In this document: one piece after another, positions 1 to 12,200 of the stretch
How the letters are laid out: each line of letters starts with the position of its first letter
How positions within the stretch are numbered: position 1 is the stretch's first letter
Source of the DNA: Phenylobacterium sp.
GTDB taxonomy: Bacteria > Pseudomonadota > Alphaproteobacteria > Caulobacterales > Caulobacteraceae
Reading direction: 5' to 3'
DNA length: 64,000 nucleotides
NCBI RefSeq assembly: GCF_016124325.1
Contig: NZ_WGNY01000019.1
Coordinates: forward strand, 62,001 to 126,000
Made by a program: the position numbers and the translations under genes
The notes under the pieces: generated by a model
Databases searched by the model: none
Seen by the model: only the letters and a program-made list of their open reading frames with translations
What the model was told of the DNA's origin: nothing

Positions 1-1
1 C

Positions 2-523
2 GCGCCGCTGAAGCTGGAGAAGGCTCGCTTTCGGGTGGCCGTCGAGCCGCTGGCCGAGGAGCGGGCCGGGCCGGCAGGCCTCGACCGCGTGGCGTTCGAG
101 ATTTCGACCAATCCGGGCGCCCCGTTCGGCGATCTGGGCGCCATCGCCTCGGGCGGCGAGCTGGCGCGGTTCGCCCTGGCGCTGAAGGCCGCCCTGGCCG
201 GGCGCGGCGGCGGGCCGCAGCCGCTGATGATCTTCGACGAGGTGGACCAGGGTGTCGGCGGCGCGGTGGCCGACGCGGTCGGGCTGCGGCTCAAGCGCCT
301 GGCGGGCGCGGCCCAGGTGCTCGTGGTCACGCACAGCCCGCAGGTGGCGGCCCGCGCCGAGGCGCACTGGCGCATCGCCAAGGCCGGCGACGGGGAGCGC
401 TTGCGCACGGCCGTCGAGGTGCTGAGCCCGGCCGATCGCGAGGAGGAGATCGCCCGGATGCTCGCCGGCGCCCAGATCACCGACGCGGCGCGCGCGGCCG
501 CCCGGGCGCTGATGGACGCCTGA
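2..523 (+). CDS. recN: DNA repair protein RecN, C-terminal part (5' end outside window)
   Basis: RecN is an SMC-like ATPase that acts early in double-strand break repair. Only the C-terminal ATPase lobe is present; the frame is open from base 2. Visible motifs are the ABC signature SGGELARF, a Walker B strand LMIFDEVDQGVGG, and the H-loop region VVTHSPQVAARA. The reading frame ends in a TGA just upstream of the VOC gene. The order recN then ligA a few genes later is common in Caulobacterales, which supports the call. The N-terminal Walker A and the coiled coil lie outside the window. Confidence 0.93.
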   Translation, partial: APLKLEKARFRVAVEPLAEERAGPAGLDRVAFEISTNPGAPFGDLGAIASGGELARFALALKAALAGRGGGPQPLMIFDEVDQGVGGAVADAVGLRLKRLAGAAQVLVVTHSPQVAARAEAHWRIAKAGDGERLRTAVEVLSPADREEEIARMLAGAQITDAARAAARALMDA

Positions 524-597
524 GCGACCCGCCGGGAGCGTTGGCGTCCCGGGCCGCGACTGATAGCTCTTCGGCCAATAAGGAAGAGGAGCGCCGG

Positions 598-993
598 ATG
601 TTCAAGGGTGTGGATCACGTGGTGATCGCCGTGAAGGACCTCGACGCGGCGGTCGGCCGCTACGAGGCGATCTATGGCGCGCCGGTCAGCGAACGGCGCG
701 AGGCGGCCGCGGCGGGCATGAAGATGGCGTTCTTCCGCTTCCCGGAGTCGTACGTCGAACTGGTCTCCAATATCGACGACCAGGGCCCGATCGCGAAGCG
801 GCTGGCCGAGCGCGGCGAGGGGGTGCACCTGATCGCCATGCAGGTGGACGACATCGAGGCGACCCTCGCCGACCTGCGGGCCAAGGGCGTGCGGCTGGTG
901 GGTGATCCGGGACCTGGCAATCCGGTGAAGGGGCAGGTGTTCGTCCATCCCTCCGAGACGGGCGGCGTCCTTACCCAGATCGTCCAGCGCTGA
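598..993 (+). CDS. VOC-superfamily protein, methylmalonyl-CoA epimerase-like
   Basis: A 131-residue vicinal-oxygen-chelate protein. The start ATG at 598 follows the purine-rich AAGGAAGAGGAG; the frame is open further upstream but without a good start. The fold is visible as two beta-alpha-beta-beta-beta halves, beginning VDHVVIAVKDLDAAVGRYE and HLIAMQVDDIEATLADL. Family members bind a divalent metal through two His and a Glu. Here the His residues of VDH and VHL are present, but the final strand reads GGVLTQIVQR, with Gln where epimerases usually have Glu. It may therefore be an epimerase-like or other VOC enzyme. The gene converges on, and overlaps by 23 bp, the regulator on the other strand. 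Confidence 0.8.
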   Translation: MFKGVDHVVIAVKDLDAAVGRYEAIYGAPVSERREAAAAGMKMAFFRFPESYVELVSNIDDQGPIAKRLAERGEGVHLIAMQVDDIEATLADLRAKGVRLVGDPGPGNPVKGQVFVHPSETGGVLTQIVQR

Positions 994-2860
994 GCCGCAC
1001 GGGCGGGGGCGCGGCGGCCACGGCCTTGCAGTCGTAGGGCAGGCCCGGCTGGGCGCAGAAGTCGGGCCAGTGGCCGCTCTTGCGCCAGTAGTCGGTCAGG
1101 CCCGCCTTCGCGGCCAGGGCCATGAACCGCGGATCGCTGCGCAGCGACTTGGTGGCGGCGAAGAACAGGAAGGCCGCGAACACGTCGGGCGACGACAGCG
1201 CTCGGTCGGCCTCGGCGAAGGCCCCGTCGACGTCACCCTCGCGGGCCAGCATCTGGGCGCGCCGCGACGGCGGCGCGATATCGCAGGCGGCCGGCAGGCC
1301 ATGGGCGCGCCGGGCGATACGGCCGGGCAGCTCCTCCAGGAACTTCACATTGCAGACGTAGGCCCCGGTGTTCGGCGCCACCTGCGGCCCCAGCGCGCGC
1401 AGGCGGGCGAGCGCCTGCTCGGGTTCCTCGTAGGTGATGGCCACGAGCCAGCCGATCTGCCGGGCGAGTTGCGGGTCGGACCGCTCCAGTTCCTTCAGGA
1501 CACGTCTGGCCGTGTCGAGATCGCCCTGGGAGCCGGCGATGGAGATCATCGGAATTCGCGCATAGGTGGCGGTGCGGGGATCGCCGGAGGCCATCACCTG
1601 CTCGGCGATGGCGCGGGCCGCGTCGAGGCGGCCCACCTCACGCAGCAGCGCGATATAGCTGATGCGCCCTGGATTGAGGTTCGGGTCGATCGCATGGGCC
1701 TTCAGGTAGTTCGCCTCGCGCACGGCCCAGTGCCCGCCCGCGGGATAGCTGTTGGCGATGGCGAGGTAGGCCTTGGGCGTGCGCGGATCGAGGCTCAGGG
1801 CCTTCGCGGCGGAACTCCTGGCCCCGACGCGCAGCGCCTCGGCGGCGGCCGGGTCATCCGCTTCCGTCGCGGCGTTCGCCTGGGCGATGCCATAGAGCGC
1901 ATGGGCGGCGGCCAGCTTCGGCGCGGCGGCCACCAGCTTGCGGCCGGTCTCGAGCATCCGTTGGGTGTTGGCCTCGCGGGCGACGGCGTCGCAGGCGTTG
2001 AGGTAGAGCGCCAGGATGTTGGGCGGAAACGGTTGCCTCGACTGGCGCCGGTCCGACAGGGCGCAGTCCAGGCCCGCCGTGACGCCGAGCGCCACCTGGT
2101 CGGCGAACCCGGCCGTGGCGCCCGCCGGCCGATCGAGCTTTAGCGAGGAAAGGACGAGGCCGCTGCGGCCGTCCTCGACCTGCGCCGTGATCACGACCTG
2201 ATCGCCCTGGCGGTCGACGGAGCCCGACACCCGCAGCTCCGCCCGGCGCGCGCCGGCCGCGCCCGCCGGGGCAGTGTCGATCCCCGTGCGCGTGAGGGCG
2301 GCGAGCATGGAATCCTGTACGCCGGCCGCGAGCCTGCGCAGGTCGGGATCGTCGCGTCTCGCATCGAAGACGGCGACCTCCACCCGGCCCTGTTCGCGAG
2401 ACGCCGGGCCGAACCGGATGAACAGCCAGCCCGCCAGCACCGCAAGCGCCGCCACGGCGACCAAGGCGATCACGCCGGGCCTGCCGAACCGGACGCCGCG
2501 CCGGGAGGCCTCGGGCCGGTCGGCCGGAGCGCCGGCCCCGGTCAGGCGGTAGCCGACCTTGATGACGGTCTCCAGCTCGAAGGCGCCCGTCTCGGCGGCC
2601 AGGTCCCGGAGCAGCGAGATGACCCGGTTGATGGCGTTGTCGCCGACGACGCGGCCGTCCCAGCAGCGGCGAATGAGCTCGTCGCGACCCACGACATCGC
2701 CCCTGGAGCCGGCCAGGACCACGAGCACCTGCATGACCCGCGGCTCGAGCGTCCGGCTCTTGCCGTTCCAGGCGACCTGACGCTTCGCGGGGGTGACCTC
2801 GAGGATTCCGAGGCGGAACGCGGGCTCCTCGGCGAGTCGTATTGCCGGATGGTCAGACAC
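971..2860 (-). CDS. ToxR/CadC-type winged-helix regulator with one membrane span and TPR-like periplasmic region
   Basis: About 629 residues. Residues ~15-110 form an OmpR/ToxR-type winged-helix DNA-binding domain (RELLxRxCWDG-like region DELIRRCWDG, then NAINRVISLLRDLAA and the wing IKVGYRLTG). One membrane helix follows at ~130-148 (VIALVAVAALAVLAGWLFI). The remainder is alanine-rich helical hairpins resembling TPRs, as in CadC-like regulators with adenylate-cyclase/TPR sensor parts. The GTG start at 2860 is chosen because GGGGGGAGG lies 7 bases upstream; the frame stays open to 3043, which would run into the divergent RTX gene. It probably senses an extracytoplasmic or metabolic signal and controls nearby genes; the target is unknown. 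Confidence 0.82.
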   Translation of the reverse strand: MSDHPAIRLAEEPAFRLGILEVTPAKRQVAWNGKSRTLEPRVMQVLVVLAGSRGDVVGRDELIRRCWDGRVVGDNAINRVISLLRDLAAETGAFELETVIKVGYRLTGAGAPADRPEASRRGVRFGRPGVIALVAVAALAVLAGWLFIRFGPASREQGRVEVAVFDARRDDPDLRRLAAGVQDSMLAALTRTGIDTAPAGAAGARRAELRVSGSVDRQGDQVVITAQVEDGRSGLVLSSLKLDRPAGATAGFADQVALGVTAGLDCALSDRRQSRQPFPPNILALYLNACDAVAREANTQRMLETGRKLVAAAPKLAAAHALYGIAQANAATEADDPAAAEALRVGARSSAAKALSLDPRTPKAYLAIANSYPAGGHWAVREANYLKAHAIDPNLNPGRISYIALLREVGRLDAARAIAEQVMASGDPRTATYARIPMISIAGSQGDLDTARRVLKELERSDPQLARQIGWLVAITYEEPEQALARLRALGPQVAPNTGAYVCNVKFLEELPGRIARRAHGLPAACDIAPPSRRAQMLAREGDVDGAFAEADRALSSPDVFAAFLFFAATKSLRSDPRFMALAAKAGLTDYWRKSGHWPDFCAQPGLPYDCKAVAAAPPPVRLSAGRSG

Positions 2861-2922
2861 GCACACGCCTCCCCCCGACCACTGAACGACAAGAGGCGTC
2901 CGAGGCGCAAGGCCCGCCGCAT

Positions 2923-2945
2923 GATGAAGCCATAAGCCCTTCATC
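2923..2945. promoter_or_regulatory. Inverted repeat between the divergent regulator and RTX genes
   Basis: Perfect 7-bp arms GATGAAG and CTTCATC separated by 9 bases, in the 181-bp gap between the winged-helix regulator (start 2860) and the RTX gene (start 3042). Its position suits an operator for the regulator or a divergent promoter element; that role is inferred only from position and symmetry. Confidence 0.35.
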
Positions 2946-3041
2946 ACCTCGGCGGTGTGGTGAACCCGCGCGAGGGTCCCGAACCTCGAACGGCCGGCGC
3001 CGACCTCTCGGCGCAGGCGCAGTGGCGAGAGGGAGACACGC

Positions 3042-7450
<4,409 letters not shown>

Positions 7451-7454
<4 letters not shown>

Positions 7455-7618
7455 ATTTGGATGAATGCCAAGCGATAGCTCATGCAGTCGCGTCAGAACC
7501 TCGATACCCCGTTCCGGCGACGGCGCTTCATATCTATGGCTTGGCTAGGTCGTCCCTTCGTCAGACTAGAATGTTGAGGCGCAAGCCCGCCAAAAGTCTG
7601 AAGAGAGTTCGCGCGTAA
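7451..7618 (+). CDS. Short open frame at the left edge of the insert, unrecognised
   Basis: A 55-codon frame whose GTG overlaps the photolyase stop (GTGA). The product would begin VNLDECQAIAHAVASEPRYP and end in a basic tail (KPAKSLKRVRA). It lies wholly in the less GC-rich inserted DNA. I do not recognise it; it may be a remnant of an element gene or chance. It is listed because it is the only plus-strand content between the photolyase stop and the tail genes. Confidence 0.2.
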
Positions 7619-7621
7619 CGA

Positions 7622-9268
7622 TCATCCAGCTTCGTTCCAGTTGCCATCGGCATCAAACGCGCCAATGTAGGTACCATCCCCGACGGCCAAGTTGGATCCA
7701 GGCGTGAAGATCGAATTGTGAAGTTCGAAGATTTCCTGAAATGTCATTGCGTCCCACTCTTCAGTTGTAATGGAATCTAAAATATTAGTTGGGTTGGGGG
7801 TGGAAAAATCATTCGCCTGAGTTCCTCCATTATTCCTGAATATGACCCCAATTCCTTCTGAAAATCCACCTGAGTTTTCCTCAAGCTTTTTTCCGAAAGC
7901 ATATACACGTCGAATGTTCACTGGGTTTGGCCACACTCCGGCAGCACCGTCTGCGTAGAATGAGCCGCCGTTGGTGATGGGAGGTTCCGGGGGCGTCGTT
8001 GCCGCATAAAGCGTGACGTTCTTCACGAGGCCGCCATCGTTGCAGCTGAACGCCACACCGGCCTGTTGGCTCTCCACGATCAAACCGTTGTTGATGGTGA
8101 AATCAACTTCCGTCGATGCACCCGCTGCCCCATGCCACAAGCCTTGCGGATAGTCGCCTCCCGCAACGGCCGTGAAGAGACGATTGATCGTCACGCGAGT
8201 CGCCGAATGCTGGTCGGCGCGTTGAATCTGATCCGGGTGGAGCCCGCCATAGATCAGGTTCGAGACGATCCACACATCGTTGAGTTGGATATCGGTCCAC
8301 GTGGTCCAGAACATCGCGTTGTCTCGCGACCACCTGATCTTGATGCCATTCACTACGCCGTCGTGGACAAGACCCGTGGTGGAGGCTTCCTTGATCCCCC
8401 CGAACTGGCCTTCGGAAATGAAGTTTTCGATGATCCAGTTTGAGCAATGCGTCGAACCGGAACCCACCAAAAGAATGGCGTAGACACCGCCTCCCGTCTG
8501 GAGGGGAGGATCGTCCTTCGCGTCGATTGCTGTGCAGTTGGTCAGCGACCAATGCTGACTTCCCGCCAACAAGAAGCGGCCTGTTTGGATCGTCTTGGGA
8601 GCCCCCTGGCCGCAATTGATCGCGTTGACGTCGATGTAGTTGCAGCGCGCGAGGGCGCACTGATTGTAGAGGCCCGGCCTCGCAGGATCAGCATCTCTCA
8701 AGGTCACGTATGACGGCCCCGCGAAAGCAAGGTCTTGGATCGAGATCCCCGTGTTGCCGCGGTTTACGCCCGTGGACATGATGATGGCGGTTCCGAAATT
8801 TGCCTCGAAGATCGCAACTGAGCCGATGACCGCCGCGGCGAAGTTGTCATTGAAGCCGCCAGTCGGCTTGTCGCCCCAGCTTGCAGCGCCTGCCATGATG
8901 TTGATCGTGATGGTGGCGGTGTTGCTGGTGCCGTAGGCGTTCGTCGCCGTTACCGGGAAGACGTAGGTGGTGTCGTTGAAGGTGCGGCTGACGGCAGGCG
9001 TTGGAGTCCTAGCCGTGTTTCCCTCGGCAGTTGACCCGCCGCCGGCCCGCACCCAGTCTCCATTGGTGCCGGTCGTGGCGGTCCCCACTGTCCAAGAATC
9101 CACGTAGCCGTCGACGAGGAGCCCGAGTGTGGCGCTGGAGAGGCGAACCGCGCCTCCGCCGACAGACGCGGATCCAGCCAGCGTCAACGCGCCAATTGTG
9201 TAGGTGACGTCCTGGAGAACAGGGGGGGCCCCATACACCCCCATCCTCATTCTTCCGGGCCCGGCCAT
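7622..9268 (-). CDS. Right-handed beta-helix protein, tailspike/polysaccharide-binding type
   Basis: A 548-residue protein. Residues ~30-130 look like immunoglobulin/cadherin-type beta strands (TFNDTTYVFPVTATNAYGTS). The body has the Asn/Gly/Val-rich rungs of a right-handed beta helix (for example NCTAIDAKDD, NWIIENFISEGQFGGI, VKNVTLYAATT), a fold used by phage tailspikes and polysaccharide lyases. No signal peptide is visible. The start overlaps the upstream gene's stop (TGATG), so the two are translationally coupled. Composition differs from the chromosome around it. It is probably a receptor-binding or glycan-degrading tail protein from a phage; catalytic residues cannot be assigned. Confidence 0.66.
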   Translation of the reverse strand: MAGPGRMRMGVYGAPPVLQDVTYTIGALTLAGSASVGGGAVRLSSATLGLLVDGYVDSWTVGTATTGTNGDWVRAGGGSTAEGNTARTPTPAVSRTFNDTTYVFPVTATNAYGTSNTATITINIMAGAASWGDKPTGGFNDNFAAAVIGSVAIFEANFGTAIIMSTGVNRGNTGISIQDLAFAGPSYVTLRDADPARPGLYNQCALARCNYIDVNAINCGQGAPKTIQTGRFLLAGSQHWSLTNCTAIDAKDDPPLQTGGGVYAILLVGSGSTHCSNWIIENFISEGQFGGIKEASTTGLVHDGVVNGIKIRWSRDNAMFWTTWTDIQLNDVWIVSNLIYGGLHPDQIQRADQHSATRVTINRLFTAVAGGDYPQGLWHGAAGASTEVDFTINNGLIVESQQAGVAFSCNDGGLVKNVTLYAATTPPEPPITNGGSFYADGAAGVWPNPVNIRRVYAFGKKLEENSGGFSEGIGVIFRNNGGTQANDFSTPNPTNILDSITTEEWDAMTFQEIFELHNSIFTPGSNLAVGDGTYIGAFDADGNWNEAG

Positions 9269-10383
9269 CAGCGATACACGATGGTGATGTCGGCAGCCGT
9301 TCCTGTGGCCGTCACAGCCTGGAGGCCGTTGCCGAAGTGGAGGTCGTAGGCAAGCGTGTCGATACCCGACGTGGTGTCGATAACGGCAATCGCGTTGGAG
9401 GTGCCCCCCGTGGTGTCATTGTAGAGCGTGAGGGTGTTGGATGAAGCGCCGGCGGTGTTGATCACCACCTTGTGGAGAATTCCCGCCGATGTCTTCACGT
9501 CGGTGGAGGTATTGGTGGTGACGTGTCTGAAGGACGCTCCAGCCTGTGCAACGGCAGCCACCCCGACATTTGAACCAAACGTGGCGCCGATCTGCGCTTG
9601 GCGCGACCAAGTAGAACCGTTGTAAAGCGATGGGCCAACACCAAGTAAAAGCGTCGAGGTGGGCGTGTCGGAGCGCACCACGAAGCCCATGGTGTTGGAC
9701 TGTGTGTCTGACCCCGCCGCTGCATTGACGTTCATCTTGGCGTTGAGGTTACCTTTGCTGTCGAGGGTCGCGTAGGAACCCCAACCATCCGTAAGCGTGG
9801 CGGGTGACGAATAGTAGACGCCGGCGATGGGAATCGGCCGCGCGACCGCTGCGGCCGCACTGGCGGTTGGCCCTTCGACAATCAAACTGCCCCTGGAAGT
9901 GGCCTGCCACTGCGTGCGATCACCATCCGCATAGGTCGGGAGAGTGGCGTTGTGTTTGCCCCCGACTGGAACAGGATTTCCGGACGCTGCAGCATCGTCG
10001 GCTACCGGTCCCTGCACTTGGGCCTGGAAACTCCCGGCGCTGGGGTTGGAGACGGGAACGGCAGTTCCGCCGGTGATGCCCTGGACCGTGACAACCCCGG
10101 TGTCTGCCGTTCCGGCGCTTCCACGTCCGGTGATCTCGACAGGGGCGCTCCAATCCACGGGCGTTCCGTCAGAGGCCTGAACGACAGTGCGAAGACCGCC
10201 GTGTGTATCGAGGCTCAGATCGTCGTTCGTCCCATCTGTGTAGGCCGGCGCGCTAGTGGTGACGGCGCCTTGAGATGCGCCGCTTCCACTACCTCCGCCG
10301 GTCACGGGAAGCGGATGGGACGAGCTTACGGCGATCACCGCGCCCGTTGCTTCGTCCAGGTAACTGATGAATCCTATCGACAC
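9268..10383 (-). CDS. Phage tail/structural-like protein with degenerate internal repeats
   Basis: A 371-residue protein. The GTG start at 10383 is chosen because AGGAGG lies 7 bases upstream; the frame is open to 10428. The N terminus (VSIGFISYLDEATGAVIAV) leads into a Gly/Ser linker. Three spaced segments share the pattern P-x-Y/L-x-DG...L-x-x-D/S-x-x-G-x-L: at PAYTDGTNDDLSLDTHGGL, PTYADGDRTQWQATSRGSL and PATLTDGWGSYATLDSKGNL. The C-terminal half is beta-rich, Thr/Ala-rich and resembles phage virion surface proteins. A possible promoter, TTGCGT then 18 bases then TATTGA, lies upstream in the AT-richer stretch. It is the first gene of a two-gene operon with the beta-helix protein. Confidence 0.6.
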   Translation of the reverse strand: MSIGFISYLDEATGAVIAVSSSHPLPVTGGGSGSGASQGAVTTSAPAYTDGTNDDLSLDTHGGLRTVVQASDGTPVDWSAPVEITGRGSAGTADTGVVTVQGITGGTAVPVSNPSAGSFQAQVQGPVADDAAASGNPVPVGGKHNATLPTYADGDRTQWQATSRGSLIVEGPTASAAAAVARPIPIAGVYYSSPATLTDGWGSYATLDSKGNLNAKMNVNAAAGSDTQSNTMGFVVRSDTPTSTLLLGVGPSLYNGSTWSRQAQIGATFGSNVGVAAVAQAGASFRHVTTNTSTDVKTSAGILHKVVINTAGASSNTLTLYNDTTGGTSNAIAVIDTTSGIDTLAYDLHFGNGLQAVTATGTAADITIVYR

Positions 10384-10479
10384 CGGCTCGCCTCCTCCTA
10401 CGCATTCGGTCAATATGCCACTTAACATTGCATACGCAACTTTAGGAAGAAGATTTGAGGCGAGGTCGATCGCTGGCGC

Positions 10480-10540
10480 ATTCGACGCCGAGGCCTATGT
10501 GGCCCAGGTGAGGGCGCTCTCGGCGGCCGAGGCGGGCTGA
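10480..10540 (+). repeat. Direct repeat copy 2: displaced photolyase 3' end (putative attR)
   Basis: 61 bp matching 7394-7454 with 5 differences. Read in the photolyase frame it gives FDAEAYVAQVRALSAAEAG followed by a stop, so it is a coding C terminus without its gene. The bases before it (GATCGCTGGCGC) do not match photolyase. It is followed by normal high-GC chromosomal DNA leading to the channel gene. Confidence 0.88.
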
Positions 10541-10627
10541 CCAAACTTCAGGCGCCGGCGTTCCGCGGCGGCCTGCGCGGCAGCTTCGCCTTGGCGCGGC
10601 GGCGCGGGCGAGGCGCAAATCGGGCCC

Positions 10628-11707
10628 ATGAATCGCGCCGTCTCCCGGCTGATGGGCTCGCCGCTCAGGAACCTGGTCGCGGTGGTGGTCCTCATGCTGG
10701 CGCTCGTGGCGGCGGCGGTCGGCGGCTACATGGCGGCCGGCTGGAGCTTCCCGGACGCGCTCTACATGGTCGTGCTGACCGTCTATTCGGTCGGCTACGA
10801 GGAAGTGCATCCGGTCAACACGCCGTACCTGCACCTGCTCACGATCATGGTCATCGCCTTCGGCTGTACGGGCATGATCCTGCTGACCGGCGTGCTGGTT
10901 CAGGTCTTCACCATCGGCCAGATCAGGGAGGTCCTGGGCATGGACAACGCGGCCTCGGATATCGAGCGCCTGAAGGACCACGTCATCGTGTGCGGCTTCG
11001 GCCGGATCGGGGTGATGCTGGCCAAGGACCTGCGGGACGGCGGCGTCCCCATCCTGATCCTCGAACGCGACGAGGAGCGCGCCGCCGCGGCCCGCGCGGA
11101 AGGCTATCTGGTGGTGCAGCTCGACGCGGCCGACGAGGCGTCGCTGAAGGCCGCCGGCATCGGACGCGCGCGGGTGCTGGCGACGGTGGTGCCGGACGAC
11201 GCGGCCAACGTCTTCATCACGCTGACGGCCCGCAGCCTGAACCCCGACCTGCACATCATCGCCCGCGGCGAGATGCCGTCGACCGAGAGCAAGCTGCTCT
11301 ACGCCGGGGCCGACAAGGTGGTGCTGCCCACCCACATCGGCGCCGAGCGGATGGCCGAGATGATCCTCTATCCCGAGACGGCGCGGTTCATCCGCGGCTC
11401 GGAGCGGATGCGCGACTTCGACAAGACCCTGCGCGACCTGGGCCTGCTGATGGAGGTGGTGACCGTCACCGAGAACTCCGGGGCGATCGGCCATTCCGTG
11501 GGTGAGATGGAGCGGCGCGCGAAGGGCGGCTGCTTCGTGGTCCAGCTCGATCGCCGCAACGGCGAGGTGGTGACCCGGCCGGGGCCGGAGGTGCTGTTCG
11601 AAGCCGGCGACGGCGTGCTGCTGGTCACCCGCACCGACGCAGCCGTCGTGCGGGCCATGTTCCAGGCGCCGGCCGAGCGCGTGCGGGCCGGACGCAGCGT
11701 GATCTAG
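10628..11707 (+). CDS. Two-TM potassium channel with RCK (TrkA-N/TrkA-C) domains
   Basis: A 359-residue MthK-like ligand-gated K+ channel subunit. The first helix is ~14-36, the pore helix and filter are in the stretch DALYMVVLTVYSVGYEEVHP, and the second helix is ~72-92. A Rossmann RCK domain starts at HVIVCGFGRIGVMLAKDL (GxGxxG nucleotide-binding loop), and a TrkA-C domain ends the protein. The selectivity filter reads SVGYEE where TVGYGD/SVGYGE is usual, with Glu at the second Gly; this may change selectivity or gating. The start ATG follows GGGCCC without a strong ribosome-binding site. It converges with the next gene, overlapping by 4 bases. Confidence 0.88.
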   Translation: MNRAVSRLMGSPLRNLVAVVVLMLALVAAAVGGYMAAGWSFPDALYMVVLTVYSVGYEEVHPVNTPYLHLLTIMVIAFGCTGMILLTGVLVQVFTIGQIREVLGMDNAASDIERLKDHVIVCGFGRIGVMLAKDLRDGGVPILILERDEERAAAARAEGYLVVQLDAADEASLKAAGIGRARVLATVVPDDAANVFITLTARSLNPDLHIIARGEMPSTESKLLYAGADKVVLPTHIGAERMAEMILYPETARFIRGSERMRDFDKTLRDLGLLMEVVTVTENSGAIGHSVGEMERRAKGGCFVVQLDRRNGEVVTRPGPEVLFEAGDGVLLVTRTDAAVVRAMFQAPAERVRAGRSVI

Positions 11708-12195
11708 GGGGCTGCGCGCGCCGCCTTCAAAGCCGGGCAGGCGTCGGGCTCGGCGGTCCAGGTGAGGGCCGCGATGCGCCATTGGCCGTCGGCCTTGACC
11801 AGGTCGAAGACGTCGACGCCGCAGTGGGTGGTCTTTCCGTCCGCCTGGAACTCGTAGGGGCCGCTGACCGTCGCCAGGAGGTCGCCGCGCAGGCGGATCT
11901 GCGGGTCCCACATCGCCTCGTGGAAGCCGGGCTTCAGGCCGGCGATGAAGCCGCCGACCGGGATGCGGTCCAGCCGCCGCTCGCCGTTCGGGCGGAAACC
12001 CACGGCCGTGAAGACGCCGTCGGGAAAGGTCACCTCGGCCAGCGTCGCGCGGTCGACGGCGGCCATGGCGTCGAAGAAGCGCTGGACGGTGGCCAGGGCG
12101 GCCGCCTCGTCCGGCGCGGGCGCGCCGGCGGCAGAAGTCGCGAAGGCGATGGCGGCCAGGGCGGCCGCGGCGCGGAGGGCCGGGCGATGCGTCAT
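11704..12195 (-). CDS. Secreted NTF2-like (SnoaL/DUF4440-type) protein
   Basis: A 163-residue protein with a Sec signal peptide (residues ~1-24, cleavage near SAAGAPA). The mature part has the cone-shaped NTF2-like fold pattern: a first helix EAAALATVQRFFDAMAAVDR, followed by strands including FTAVGFRP and a final DVFDLVKADGQWRIAALTW. Such domains bind small hydrophobic ligands or act as dehydratase/isomerase folds, but no specific activity can be assigned. It begins 5 bases after the methyltransferase stop and is probably the third gene of the aminopeptidase P-methyltransferase operon. Confidence 0.75.
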   Translation of the reverse strand: MTHRPALRAAAALAAIAFATSAAGAPAPDEAAALATVQRFFDAMAAVDRATLAEVTFPDGVFTAVGFRPNGERRLDRIPVGGFIAGLKPGFHEAMWDPQIRLRGDLLATVSGPYEFQADGKTTHCGVDVFDLVKADGQWRIAALTWTAEPDACPALKAARAAP

Positions 12196-12200
12196 GGCGG

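Noticed and set aside
10442..11911. 489-codon minus-strand frame over the potassium channel gene
   Set aside because: Antisense to the channel; its sequence is low-complexity Arg/His/Asp and it merges frames of unrelated genes.
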